A stretch of 64,000 bases of DNA, taken from the NCBI GenBank assembly GCA_019022495.1, contig JAFEKR010000090.1:1-64000 (forward strand). Reading direction: 5' to 3'. Of the stretch, positions 49,016 to 59,977 are shown piece by piece. A program made the translations under genes and the position numbers. Numbering within the stretch: position 1 is the stretch's first letter; every line of letters begins with the position of its first letter. Below the pieces are notes generated by a model. That model ran no database searches and was not told the origin of the DNA. It worked only from the letters and a program-made list of their open reading frames with translations. The stretch comes from Epichloe hybrida. Its lineage: Eukaryota > Ascomycota > Sordariomycetes > Hypocreales > Clavicipitaceae.

Positions 49016-49703
49016 GTTGCATGTCAAATAACAATATTGGGAGAAGCAGCGGCGGACGGTCAAAAGGCACGCCGAAGTCCCAAGTTGGCCGTTTGATGAA
49101 GACGGATTCTGATTGGTACATGTCTGCAGTGGCCTGATCTCCTCGGTGAGTGACCAAATCAGGTTCGGCAGGTTGAGTGACGTCACACATGACTACCGCC
49201 TCGGTCCCGACGGAAAGGGCTGGATCGGCTGGATCTGCATCGACGAGCTCGATTTCGGTGCCCCCCCCCCCCCGCGCGACCCGTTTGTTGCCGTGATTTG
49301 TCCTCGAATCGAACAGATACATATACAACAGGCCGGGAGGCCAACAAGGCAGGTCTGGTAGACGACGTAGCTCACTCATTTGAAGATGCGATCAAGTTCG
49401 TTCAGGACCGAAAGTTGTTGATAAAGACACAGACTTCCTTCGTTTGGCCGTCTTGGGTCAGAATTGTATGCATATTTGCTGCAAGAATTGACGCCCGAGG
49501 TCGCGATAAAGTCATGCAAAGAATTATTATTAAGGATCTTTATTATCGGCAATGAGGGATGCAAGGGATGCAAGCGTGACCGAATCAGAAGCTTCAGAGT
49601 GGGTCCAGGCCACCTGCGACCACCTGCGACCACCCAGTGCCAAACCAACTCTCATCACAACCTCGCAACCTTCCATCAAACCTCGTCACCAACCTCTCGA
49701 ACC
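49016..49703. promoter_or_regulatory. Divergent intergenic promoter, MFS transporter / TAF6
   Basis: The two start codons point away from each other. The interval has a run of 13 C (49261-49273) and a tandem CCACCTGCGA duplication near 49609-49629 in the TAF6 leader. The TAF6 frame stays open for 80 codons upstream of its ATG, but that part has no conserved look. No TATA box is seen for either gene. Confidence 0.5.
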
Positions 49704-51101
49704 ATGGCGGCCGAAGCCCCCAAGCCAAAGCTCCTCTGGAACTCAGACAATGTTAAAGACGTGGCCGAATCCGTCGGCATCAACTCTCTCAACGACGAGG
49801 CCCTCAAAGCCCTCACTCAAGATGTAGAGTACCGAATCGGCCAAGTCATCATCGAAGGGCTCCGCCTCATGCGCGCCGCCCGCCGCACCACCCTCACCGT
49901 CAACGACGTCTCCCTCGCCCTCAAAGTCCTCGACGTCGAGCCCCTCTACGGCTACGACTCGACCCGGCCGCTGCGCTACGGCGAGGCCAGCCTCGGCCCT
50001 GGCCAGCCTCTGTTCTACCTTGAAGACGAGGAAGTCGACTTTGAAAAGCTCATCAATGCGCCGCTGCCCAAGGTGCCCCGCGACATGAACTTCACGGCAC
50101 ACTGGCTCGCCATCGAGGGCGTCCAGCCGTCCATTCCGCAGAATCCTACCAGCGCCGAGTCCCGGTCCCAGGAGCTTCTGCCCAAGGGTCCTGGCGCCAA
50201 CCCTGCGCTCGCGGCGCTCGCCGGCAACGACAACGTCGCCGTCAAGCCCTCGGTCAAACACATTGTCAGCAAAGAGCTCATTCTGTACTTTGACAAGATC
50301 CAAGCCGCCGTCCTGGACGACAACCCCGACGAAGAGGTCGTGAGACTGCGCCAAGCAGCGCTGGGTTCGGTGCGCGACGACCCAGGCCTGCACCAGCTGG
50401 TGCCCTACTTTATCAACTTCATCATGGACCGCGTCACGCACCACCTCGACGATACGTTTACCCTCAAGCAGATGATGGAGCTGACGAATGCGCTCGTCGA
50501 AAACAAGAGCCTCTTCCTGGATCCATACGCCAGTTCCTTGTCCGCGCCAGCCCTGACGTGCCTCATGGCGCGCAATCTTGGTGCAGACGATGGCGTGGAC
50601 GCCATGAGGGACCAGTACGAGCTGAGGCAACTAGCCGCGTCGCTGGTCGGCAGAATGGCACGGAAATACTCGGCGTCGAACACCCTACTGCGACCAAAGC
50701 TCACGCGAACGTGTCTGAAGTACTTTCTCGATCCTACCAAACCGCCCGCGGTGCTGTACGGAGCCATCTTCGGCCTGCTGGAAGCCGGCGGGCCCGAGGC
50801 CATTCGTGTGCTCGTCCTGCGTAACCTCAAGACGTTTGACTCGGCTATCCTGCAGCCCTTGAAAGAGAAGTCGGAAGGCAGTATCGAGTACGAGATGCTC
50901 GTACAGGGATTAGTACAGGCCGTGGCTTCGTTGGGCCAGAATGCCGGACTGAATGTTTCAAATGGAGTGAATGGGGAGTCGGCGGGGAGGGAATCGTCTG
51001 AGCTGAATGAGTTTATTGGACCAATTGTTGGGCAAAAGATTGCGTCGTTGGGGAATCGCGCTCTCATTAGGACGGTACTGGACGCTAGGTTGCTGGAATG
51101 A
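49704..51101 (+). CDS. TAF6: TFIID subunit 6 (TAF6) / SAGA component
   Basis: TAF6 pairs with TAF9 in TFIID and is shared with SAGA, nucleating Pol II initiation complexes. It is a single exon of 465 residues. The histone-fold domain is at residues 7-75 ([56 protein letters not shown]). The conserved linker follows ([36 protein letters not shown]), then the TAF6 C-terminal HEAT-like domain (about 185-415: [44 protein letters not shown]). I chose the ATG at 49704 ([12 protein letters not shown]) because the family starts here and the upstream open frame is not conserved-looking. Confidence 0.96.
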   Translation: MAAEAPKPKLLWNSDNVKDVAESVGINSLNDEALKALTQDVEYRIGQVIIEGLRLMRAARRTTLTVNDVSLALKVLDVEPLYGYDSTRPLRYGEASLGPGQPLFYLEDEEVDFEKLINAPLPKVPRDMNFTAHWLAIEGVQPSIPQNPTSAESRSQELLPKGPGANPALAALAGNDNVAVKPSVKHIVSKELILYFDKIQAAVLDDNPDEEVVRLRQAALGSVRDDPGLHQLVPYFINFIMDRVTHHLDDTFTLKQMMELTNALVENKSLFLDPYASSLSAPALTCLMARNLGADDGVDAMRDQYELRQLAASLVGRMARKYSASNTLLRPKLTRTCLKYFLDPTKPPAVLYGAIFGLLEAGGPEAIRVLVLRNLKTFDSAILQPLKEKSEGSIEYEMLVQGLVQAVASLGQNAGLNVSNGVNGESAGRESSELNEFIGPIVGQKIASLGNRALIRTVLDARLLE

Positions 51102-51540
51102 GGATGGATGAAAGGCGACATATTTGTTCAACCAAAGTCTGGCGAATTGGCGTTTCTTCTTCTTCTTCTTTTGTTTTTCTTTCTTTCTGGGGAAGCGATA
51201 TCAAAATCATGAGCTATCATTACATTTTTTCACCACGGGAGCTTACACCATACACCAGACCTGTTTGGCACTGCATTTTCGAAACCTAGGTAGCCGAACA
51301 AACTAGTGTTGGGAAAATTGAAAACAAGACAGCTCGACCGCTAAGCTACTAGGTCTACCATGCATGTCCATTTGCTTTCAGCACTTACACGTGAGTTGCG
51401 TCCCCCTCGACCACAAGCTTCACACTTCATCATACGCGATACGCGAGTCTTCCAAACTGCCGCCCAGTCCACGTACGTTCCCTGTTACACCACCCCTTCC
51501 CTGGTTCTATAAATAAATGCTCTTCTCGCAATCTCGTCTC
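51102..51540. other. Intergenic between convergent TAF6 and SDHC
   Basis: It holds both 3' untranslated regions. A TTCTTCTTCTTC tract lies near 51160. I see no additional gene. Confidence 0.55.
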
Positions 51541-52358
51541 TCACAGACCAAAAGCCAAGTACAAGCCACTCAGGATACTCGACGTCCAGAGCGCCATCTC
51601 ACCCTTCTTAATAGAGGACTTGGAAAAGCCCTTGCCCATGTCGAACCACAGGTGTCGCAGGCCGTTGATAAAGTGGTACGCAAAGGGGAAGCCCAGCGCG
51701 AACTTGACGCCGCCCTTGACGGCGAACGGGAGTGTGGCGAAGGCCGAGACCAACGAGGCCGACTCGAGGTGCCAGCCCAGAAGGGGCGCAACCAGGTAAG
51801 CAGTGAAGTAGGCATACGCGGCACCAGAGAGGGTGCACCCCGTGATGCGGGTCCAGGCCGAGTGTCCGAGCCAAGTCTGTTCGATCTTGTAGATGCCGAG
51901 ATGGGGGGAGACGGGCCGCCGAAGACGCTGGTTCACGAGGATCTGGTGGCCGTCTTCCTGGGAGACCTTGGCGGTGGCGACGGGGCTTTTTATCGCCGCC
52001 GGCCGACGTTAGCAGAGGTTTCTTTGTAAATGGAACTGTACTTTGTCGTCATCGTTCAGATGTAGGTGTAGATAGATGTTCATCATGGTCGGAGGAGGAG
52101 GCAAACGAGAACAGTTGCCAATTCTTCTTACCGAGCCTGCAGAATGCCAGTTGCGACGGCCACCTTGGGCAATTGGTTGAAGAACGCGAGAGGCCTCGCG
52201 CCTACATACACTTGGTCAGCAACCTTGATCGTGTCCCGCCGTTCCGCGCCGACGCGACGAGCCATCGAGAGGGGAAGGGGAAACCCGTAATCTGCCGCAA
52301 AGGGCAAAATTCACATACCTCTGCGCAAAGCAGCCACGCCAACCCGCTGAGCAATCAT
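51541..52358 (-). CDS. SDH3: Succinate dehydrogenase cytochrome b560 subunit (SDHC, SDH3)
   Basis: A membrane anchor of mitochondrial complex II that holds heme b and the ubiquinone site. Three exons: 52358-52319, 52201-52132 and 51985-51541. The join gives MIAQRVGVAALRRG, ARPLAFFNQLPKVAVATGILQAR and PVATAKVSQEDGHQILVNQRLRRPVSPHLGIYK, about 184 residues. The basic N terminus is a mitochondrial presequence. Family landmarks are RPVSPHLGIYKIEQTW, SxxxRITG (SAWTRITGCTL) and the heme-ligand region HFINGLRHLWFDMGKGF. Three hydrophobic helices follow. The second intron has a TGCTAACGTC branch site and an AAAAAG acceptor. Confidence 0.95.
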
Positions 52359-53371
52359 TTTCTTCGCAGTGGTAGATTCCTGTGGACGATGATACCAAGT
52401 TGACCTGGTCGAGTTGCAGGTTTTCAAGATGACGGCCCACAAGTCCTCGGGAAACGGGAAAGTTGCAACCGGTCGGTTCCTCGGTCCAGCGCACCAACCA
52501 GCGGGGCTCGATTTCTCAGCTCCGACGACACGTGACTTGATTCGCCTATATGGATCACGTGCGGGCTCCATCGGATTACTACGCCCACGAGAAAACTCTC
52601 TCCCCATTTTTTCTTCTTCTCCCTCCCTTTCTTCTTCTCCAGATAGTCACGAATTGGCTCGTCGCGGCGCTGTTTGGATAAAACACGATTCAGGTTGTGT
52701 GATGGAGACAGCGATGCGGCAGGGTCTTTTGGACCTAGGGGCTTTCGGAGAAGAAATTGGTCCGTCGTTAATCTCGGCTTCGGGTGGTCGGTCCCGAAGC
52801 CGTTTCATTTTGAGATCTACATTCTTCTACATGTGTTTCTGGCCCGTGTGAGACTTCTGCTTGTGAATCATTTGGCGGGGTGTCTTCAGCCGAGGACTGG
52901 TGGACTGAAGATTGGTGGACAAAATTATCATGGTCACGTAAGGTTCGTAGAGTTCTCGTGCATCACACACCCCGAGGGTCACTCAGGCACCTGCACCTTG
53001 CGTGCGCATCTCCGAGAAATCATGTTTATCGATTGCTCAAATACTCCATCTATACCATCAATGACCGTATCCATGATTCTTGGCACCGAAAGTAGAGTTT
53101 TATGTCACGTCGCTGTGGTACTAATAATACATGTTTGTCGAGGCGGAGGCATCTCGCGCCAACCCCAAGACGTCAATGAGGAAGACGAGGGTTTTCTTTT
53201 GCACCTCCACTTCGGAACTTACTCCTGTCAAAAAGGAAAATAACGAAGAAAAAAAAAATCCCAACTCATAGCGTCGACATTATAACGACAGTCCAGTGGA
53301 GACAAGGTACAACGCTGTGCTCGCAGGCATTCATGTCACTCTTGTCATCAGGTTTGCGATTCCCATCTCCG
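52359..53371. other. Intergenic, SDH3 promoter and 3' flank of Zn2Cys6 gene
   Basis: No gene is supported; the open frames overlap each other and lack domains. The right end should hold the 3' untranslated region of the minus-strand regulator. Confidence 0.5.
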
Positions 53372-56065
53372 TTAGAACTGTCCATCGTTCATGTTGTTGT
53401 TACCCATAGCGCCAGTGTTGGCGGCCGGAATCCCGCCGTATCCAAACATGCCCATGGACAATTGATCTTGAGGATTCATCACGTCACCCAACATGTCCCA
53501 GTTCATGTCGGGCATGTCGATGAATCCTCCCAGAAATGGACGCATGCCCCCGCCTTGTGGAATTTGTTGTTGTGGATGCGCATGTTGCTGCTGGTGTTGC
53601 AGCATGAGATTAGGATGAGGCATATTTGGCGGGAACAAAGCAGCGGCTTGTCTTTGCGCATCACTTGGACTGAATGCTGGGGGAGTTGCGCCGGAAGAGG
53701 GCATGGAGGAACGGGAATCTACAGCTGGTAGAAGCTCTCGGAGACGTCGGATGTATGGTGGCATGTCCAAGTGTCGGCTGTTTTGCATGAAATACTGCTC
53801 TCGTGCTCTCCAGGCTTTGAGTGTGATGTGGCCCTGTATCGAATACTGCTTGGATGACATGTCAAACAGTTCTTCGTGATGCCCATAGATTCGTTCCACC
53901 ATGGCCCAGCCGCGGTCGGCAAGGCTGCCTGTAGGTCGTTGACAGAGCTGGCCCGTCATGACAGCGAAGACGTCGAGTTGGAAGTATGACTTGACGAACC
54001 ATAAAAATCCGCATTCGCGCATGGATTCGTACCCATCTAATCGCTGTTCGCTTCCGAGTATGAAAGTCTTGAACAAATTATCCTTGGGGCCAAAAATTTC
54101 CGTTCCATACTCGGGTTGTTGATGGAGCGGCACCATCATGTCGCCGATTTTTCCCATGAAAATCTGCCGGATGCACTTGGCAGCTTTGTGTACGTTGCCT
54201 GCGTTGACGTCGACGTAGTTCTCTTCCAGTTCCACGAGTCTGTCTTCAAGCTCCTGGAAGTGCTCACGAAATTGGTTGACCATGACATCGGACGCCTCCT
54301 TATCTGGGCCGAGATCGTGTCCTAAAAGTGCAGCTTCAAATGCCGGACCGTTGTTTTTCTCATCTGACAGCACCTTGAACTTGTAGATCTCGTTCATGAT
54401 AAGGACAAAGGCCATTTCTGTTGGACCACTCCGAGCCTGCACTTTTTCAGTTGATCCTGGGAAGATGTCTGCGTCGTTGACATTGGAAGGCATTTTGGTA
54501 TCCCAATGGAGCGGTTGAAGTGACTGGCTCAGACCAGAGAGCATGGCATACTTGGAGTCTTCAATGATGATTTGCCACCATAATCTACGACGCATTTCCG
54601 TCTCATACATGTCCAAGCCAAGGATTTCACCATCACGGTGGTATCCCATTTTTTGCGCAATACGCACAATCGTGCCGGTGAGGATCCAGGCCGCATGACG
54701 ATCGTACCGGCCTTGCAGGGAGTGCTGTCATACAGTCAGCATGCCGCATGAATGATGGAATAAGAGAAAAAGAACAGAGCGTACCATGAAGTGAATTAGT
54801 GCTTGCAACGCAGTCATGTTGTAATTCTTCAAAAAGTTGAATCGTATCAAAGCCACCTTGGTACCAGACAAGAATCTCTGAACGGCCGCTTCCCTCGACA
54901 TGCCCAGCGCCTGGATGGATTCGGACTCGCTCAGGGACAGCGCCGCTGTGGTATAGATTGAGAATATCAACGCCTGTTGGTGATGTGGCAGCGATGCCAT
55001 GCTGATGGCGCCTTCCAAGACCACGGGCTGGATGGTAGGGACATGAACCACTTTGAACAAGGGGTTGACCCGGTCCAAGAACAACTGCCAAAGCTTGAAT
55101 GCATGTATGGGTTCTGGGACGAGATCCTCGATGTTGGCAGTCGAGAGATCGCCTGGGAAAAACAAATCAGAATTGTTCTCCGGGGTCGGCTCCTCTGATC
55201 CCAGAATGCTCGAGTCCTCCGGGTCTTCTGTCTCAACAATATCTCTCATTGCTTGCAACTACACCCTTGAATTAGCAACTGTCAGCGATTTGATGAAGCG
55301 CGCAAATACTCCCCGTGCAATATCCTGGCGACATGAGCATCGTAATGTATCCTCTCAGCCTGCAGAAGCATGCCACGCCAACCAAGGCCTGTGTCACGGA
55401 CTCACCTCCTCGTAGACCGCAGCCCAGATATAGCTGTCCATGAAGCGAACACTGCCATCATCATTGACCATTCGGCAGGCAGGCTTGAAGTTGTTCGACT
55501 TGTCACTCGTGGGAGGAGCGGAACCCGATCGATCGGACATGATAGTGGTCTCGCTAATGCAAGGCGTTGTGGTCTGGGAGGCGGACTGTTGCTGGCCGGG
55601 GGCCGAACCGTCGGCGTACTGCTTGAGCAGCTCTTCACATCGTGCCAGACGTTCCTGGAGATCTTGGTTGGGTCGTCGTCGTTTCCTGGCAGGAGCCGGT
55701 GTACTAGGAACACAGGTGACGTTTGCCTAAGGCGCGGGAGTCATGAGCTCTTCTGCCTCTTCTGCCTCTTCTGTCTCTTCTGGTGACTCTGCCTCCTCTG
55801 CCGCACAATTCTGCTCATCGAGGTGTTGCCCAGGCCTCCAGAAAGCGGGACCAGGTACAAAGGTGGGGGAGGGGAGGGGGGGTGAGTTTGATGCTGCGGC
55901 GGCGAACACCAAACCCACCACATCGTGTGCTCGAAAATGTCATACCTTTATACAGTTGGAGCAGGGCGAGTTGCGATCGCATTTGATTTTGCGATGCTGG
56001 CAGAGAACGCAAGCTAGGATTCTCGACTGCCTATGCGGCGCTGCGGGAGACACGGATGTGGACAT
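53372..56065 (-). CDS. Zn2Cys6 transcription factor with Fungal_trans domain and Gln-rich tail
   Basis: Four exons: 56065-55946, 55726-55406, 55258-54785 and 54724-53372. Exon 1 encodes the zinc cluster (LACVLCQHRKIKCDRNSPCSNCIK). Exon 2 starts ANVTCVPSTPAPARKRRRPNQDLQERLARCEELLKQY, supplying a basic linker and coiled coil. Exon 3 begins LQAMRDIVETEDPEDSS and enters the regulatory domain (HAFKLWQLFLDRVNPLFKVVHVPT). Exon 4 has HSLQGRYDRHAAWILTGTIVRIAQKMGYHRDGE and MRRRLWWQIIIEDSKYA. The C terminus has a Gln/His/Pro-rich stretch (about 50 residues) and an Asn/Gly/Met-rich end. All junctions are in phase. Total about 755 residues. The first intron (55727-55945) is long for this genome and carries a TCTTCTGCC repeat. 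Targets are unknown. Confidence 0.93.
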
Positions 56066-57874
56066 GTCTGGCTTGCGAATGTCTCACATCAGACAGAGAG
56101 CTCGGTTGTGTAAAGAAAGTCGCCAGAGGAATGTCGACGTCGCGCGAAACAAGGGAAACCCGGCCATCTGCTCCTTTAGAGCACAGCGATGGTGTCGGGG
56201 GCGTTCTACAGTAATGGAAAGGGTATATTGGACAAAAGAAGAAAAAAAGAGGACGAGAAGTGAAACAGTCTGGCTGGTATCGTTGACGAAACGAAAATAG
56301 GTGCGAGGCCGGCGCTAATAATAGAGCCTGGCGGTGGGATTTGTTGCAGACTCTCCGTTTCGTGAGGAGGGGCTCTTATTCTTTGGGGGGTGGGGGGTTT
56401 CCTGGGGGGTTTCCTGGGGGGTTCTTGGGGGGGTTCTTCTGCCTCTTCACTCGGCCATGTCCCTGGAATCAGGGTCGAGGAAAAGGTTGCCTGGCTGATG
56501 AGATATGGAAAGCAAATGGCGCAAGGCCATGGACGTACATGTATGTAGTCCGTACTCGGTATATACCGCCGATTTGCACAAGGCATCTATCGGGACCTCT
56601 TCCACAACAAACGAGCGCCACTCGAAAAAGCAAAAGCAAGCATGGGTGTGTAAAAGTTGGGTGCCTTGTGTTGTACGGATTATCCAGGAATCCAGGATAT
56701 CTTGGCTGGGAATTTTGGATGGGTCCCGGTCTGGCAGCCCGAGCTGCGTCGTTCTGACAAATTCGTCAGCGTCGGGGAGGAAAGAACCCGCAAGTGGAAG
56801 TGGAGGAAGTGGAGGGGCTGGAGGGCGGGGCGAGGCGCGGCGAGGCGAGGGGGGGGGATGAGACGAGGGGGATCAGTTGAAGATAATAATCCGCACGGAT
56901 TACGGACTATGTATGTGCTGCTGCTGCTTCTGCTTCAGCTTCAGCTGCTATGTACTGTACATCTCACTCATCTCACTCGTCTCACTCATCTCGCTCATCT
57001 CAGTCCCTTCCGCCTGCTCCGTACATGTCTTACTTGATGCATCAAGTAGTAGGGCGTGGCTGTTCTATGTACTCCGCGGATCCATGGATCGTCTCTGCCA
57101 GCGTCGATGCGCTTTGAGCAGGGCGCTTTGAGCAGGGGTTAAACCGAGGCCTCCTCCCTCTGTTCCCGTGATGTGCGCATTGTAGAGACCATTCGTGCTC
57201 CATCAGTCTTTAGTCTTGCACAGCGGAACGAGAGCAGCCGGCGGAGTTGCTTATTGTCAAGATCCACATGGCAAAGTCCACATGGCAAAGTCCACTTCTT
57301 CAGCGTCCATTTAACACAAGTCGCACAAGCACAAGTCGCACAAGCACAAGTTCTGGTGTCATTTGCCCCGACGGGTTACTCCGACAGGGATGCGCACCGA
57401 CTCGGCGAGCGCCACCTTGTCGTCGGCAACATTGAGGTTATGGATGCTGGCCATGTAATACGGGCTGTGGTCCGTCGTGATTCGCTTGGCTCTGGTCCAT
57501 CATCGTGAGGCCATAACGGCGATGACTCGACCTGGGGGGAGAGGGAGCACAGCTGGAAGACTCCGTTTGCTTTCGTCGTGTTCGATGGCTCTCAAAATAT
57601 CTTGTCCGTGTGATCGATGAGTCTTGCCGCGATAGACAGTCTTTTCCACTTTCTCTTTCCGAGAACCATCTACCAACGAACTCGGACGCTAGCTAATATC
57701 CTTCCTGGTCCCTGAACAGATTGAGGGCAAGATTGTTGTCTGTGAAGTGCTTGCTTGTTACATTTGCTTACAGAGTCATTCGCCAACTGCGGCAGGCAAC
57801 CACGATGACGTGAATGCAGATGGAATTTACCCTGGCAAATACACTTGCCAGTAAACTGCTCTGACGTAGAAATA
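56066..57874. other. Intergenic, promoter side of Zn2Cys6 gene and 3' flank of MOD5-type gene
   Basis: It holds the G-run array, a purine-rich stretch near 56795-56872, CTCATCTCACT-type short repeats near 56958-57003, and two tandem duplications near 57268-57300 (CACATGGCAAAGTC) and 57317-57348 (CACAAGTCGCACAAG). No ORF shows a protein family or plausible exon chain. Confidence 0.5.
56385..56433 (+). repeat. Five G6-G7 runs, potential G-quadruplex
   Basis: G runs occur at 56385-56390, 56392-56397, 56404-56409, 56416-56421 and 56427-56433, separated by 1, 6, 6 and 5 bases (TTTCCT-type spacers). The array lies about 320-370 bp upstream of the Zn2Cys6 start at 56065, so the C-rich strand is the coding strand of that gene. 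Confidence 0.85.
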
Positions 57875-59429
57875 TCAGCTTAAAAAGATAGATCCTATGT
57901 CTGGGCTAGATGCCCTTGATCCATCCGCTTTGCTCAATCCATCCTCTCCGTCTCTTCTTTTTAATGCGCTTGATGACTCGTTCGTAGCGACGAGTGCCAA
58001 CTTTTGCTTCTTCCTCAGCACCCTCCGATGCCCAGTGCCTTTAACGTGTCTCTGCCACGCCTGTTCCGTGACCAGCACCGTTTGGCACAGCTCGCAAGTC
58101 CTCTTCATAGGAGTCTCTTTGGGCGGTGGCGCAACGGCAGTGGTGAGCACCTCTCTCGCCAGTTCGGATATCTCCACTGCTGCAGGCCGCGGCTCTCCCT
58201 TGAGGAACTTCTCCGTCAGCATAGCGGCTGGCTCAACTACGTTCTCCTGAAACTTGGACACGTCTGTACTGTCCATGACGTATAAACTCTGGACTGCTTC
58301 TTCACCTTGGGCCTGCAGGTGACGCATCTGCTTCAAACGGATCCATTTCGTCTGGTAATTTGCGTAACGCCTCGTCGCAGCCTTCATGTCCTCCAGTCCT
58401 GACAAGTTCAGCTTTTCAACTTCTTGCGCATCTTTTCCTGCCTCGACAGCCTCAAGGTACGGCTCAAACTGCTTATATCCGATCGACTGAAAGACTCCTT
58501 TTGTGGTATCCGGGGCTGCACCTCTCTTACTCATCTCCTTCTTAAATGTGTATAAATCGCGCACTTCATCCAGTAGGCCTGCGTTGCGCATTCTGTCAAC
58601 ACGCTTGTCCAGGCGCTCTCGTAGAGCCTCCTTCTCAGAGTATACCCAAAACAGAAGCTTCTCCCACGGTCTTGTGGCCGCTTCGCCATTTGCCGCGGCG
58701 GCTTTGCGCGCTTCTTGCTCCGCGTAGAACTGCGACGCCGGTTTACCAGTATGTAGGTATATTTCGAGCGAGCGGGAAATTTTGCGCCTATCGTTTGGGT
58801 GCCAACGTTCTGCCATGACGGGATCGTGCTTGCGAAGTTCTTCGAGCAACACCTCTGTCGGTTGTTCAAGAATGGGGAAAGTCTTGAATGAGTCCGCCAT
58901 CTGGTGGACTTCATCTAGAATCACGTCCGTGAAAAGCAACGGGTCAATGTAGTACTGTGTACCGCCAACAAGAATGGGCAGGTTGCCCCTGGCGCGAATC
59001 TCAACAATGACCTTGGTAGCTTCGCGCCTGTAATCATCTACGTCCCAGGGGGGGTCCTGAAGGGCAATGTGGTCGAACAAGTGGTGCGGAATGCCTTTTT
59101 GCTCCCTAGATGTCATTTTATTGGTCATGATGGGGAGGCCATTGTAGAGCTGCATGGCATCTGAGTTGACGATTTCTCCTTTGAATCTTGTCGCGAGCTC
59201 TACGGCTAGCTGTTGAACGCATTGAAGAGTTAGTTTTGAGAGGTTATGCACATATGCTGAGAGATATTACCATGAGCTTGTATGTTTCTGTGTCAAGAAG
59301 TTGCTCACTCACATCTGATTTGCCTGTGCCGGTTGAACCTAGCACGACTAGCAACGGCTCCGCGGGAATTCCATTGCCTGCCATGGTGGAAACATTGCGA
59401 CAAAATATGTGCCGCAGGCGGTTGAGCAT
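57875..59429 (-). CDS. MOD5: tRNA dimethylallyltransferase (isopentenyltransferase) with C2H2 finger
   Basis: It adds an isopentenyl group to A37 of tRNAs reading UNN codons, using dimethylallyl diphosphate. Exon 1 ends at 59313 with the P-loop LGSTGTGKSD. A 103-nt intron (59210-59312, GTGAGT to CAACAG) joins it to LAVELATRFKGEIVNSDAMQLYNGLPIMTNK (exon 2, 59209-57875). Further landmarks are YILVGGTQYYI-like NLPILVGGTQYYIDPLLF and WHPNDRRKISRSLEIY. Near the C terminus is a single zinc finger, CELCQTVLVTEQAWQRHVKGTGH, typical of eukaryotic members. Two in-frame ATGs exist, 59429 and 59384; the stretch between is Arg/Asn-rich without acidic residues (MLNRLRHIFCRNVST), like a mitochondrial presequence. 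About 480-495 residues. Confidence 0.95.
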
Positions 59430-59977
59430 TTGCGCATGGAGATTCTAGAGCTCCACTGCGAGCAGTATGTAACAAGGCAGGTGAAATAGCTATGCAGTTT
59501 CATATAGTTGCCCTGCGTTAATGGGTGAGCGAGCGACTCGTCTCGGTACTCCGACCTCGAGAGCTCTCACCAGGTTCCTTTGTATGTACGAGTCTGTACT
59601 CCGTAGATAATCCAACAGCCGCATTGGACCAAAGCTCCCCCCCATTCTCTAGACTCCTTCTATACATGTACATATCATGTAGGTAAAGTGAATGGGGAGT
59701 GCACCTGTGGAGCTGGGTCACGTGCAGCCCCCCAGAAATTCTGGACTGGACACATGTACATGTACGTACACTTTTGGGGGGCTCGGGCGCTTGGGGCTTG
59801 AAGCCAGATCGCCCACCTCCCTCCCTTTCTATGTGCATTTTGCCCGTCCATGAACCTCCTCCTTGCATCGCCAGCTCGTTTTCCCTTCCCTCTCACTTCT
59901 TCCTCTCCTTGGATGACTTAGCTTCGTTCTTTTCGGTTTCTCTTCTTCGTCAATTCGTCGCCGTTGTAGCCGTTACG
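59430..59977. promoter_or_regulatory. Divergent intergenic promoter, MOD5-type gene / SEC61
   Basis: The 548-bp interval separates head-to-head genes. It contains one TACTCCGTA (59597-59605), repeated TGTACATGTAC-type palindromes near 59663 and 59752, and a CT-rich leader just before the SEC61 ATG (about 59875-59960). No TATA box is evident. Confidence 0.5.

Noticed and set aside
49743..50630. 295-residue minus-strand frame inside TAF6
   Set aside because: It lies antisense to a strongly supported TAF6 coding region; its valine/glycine-rich composition reflects the opposite strand.
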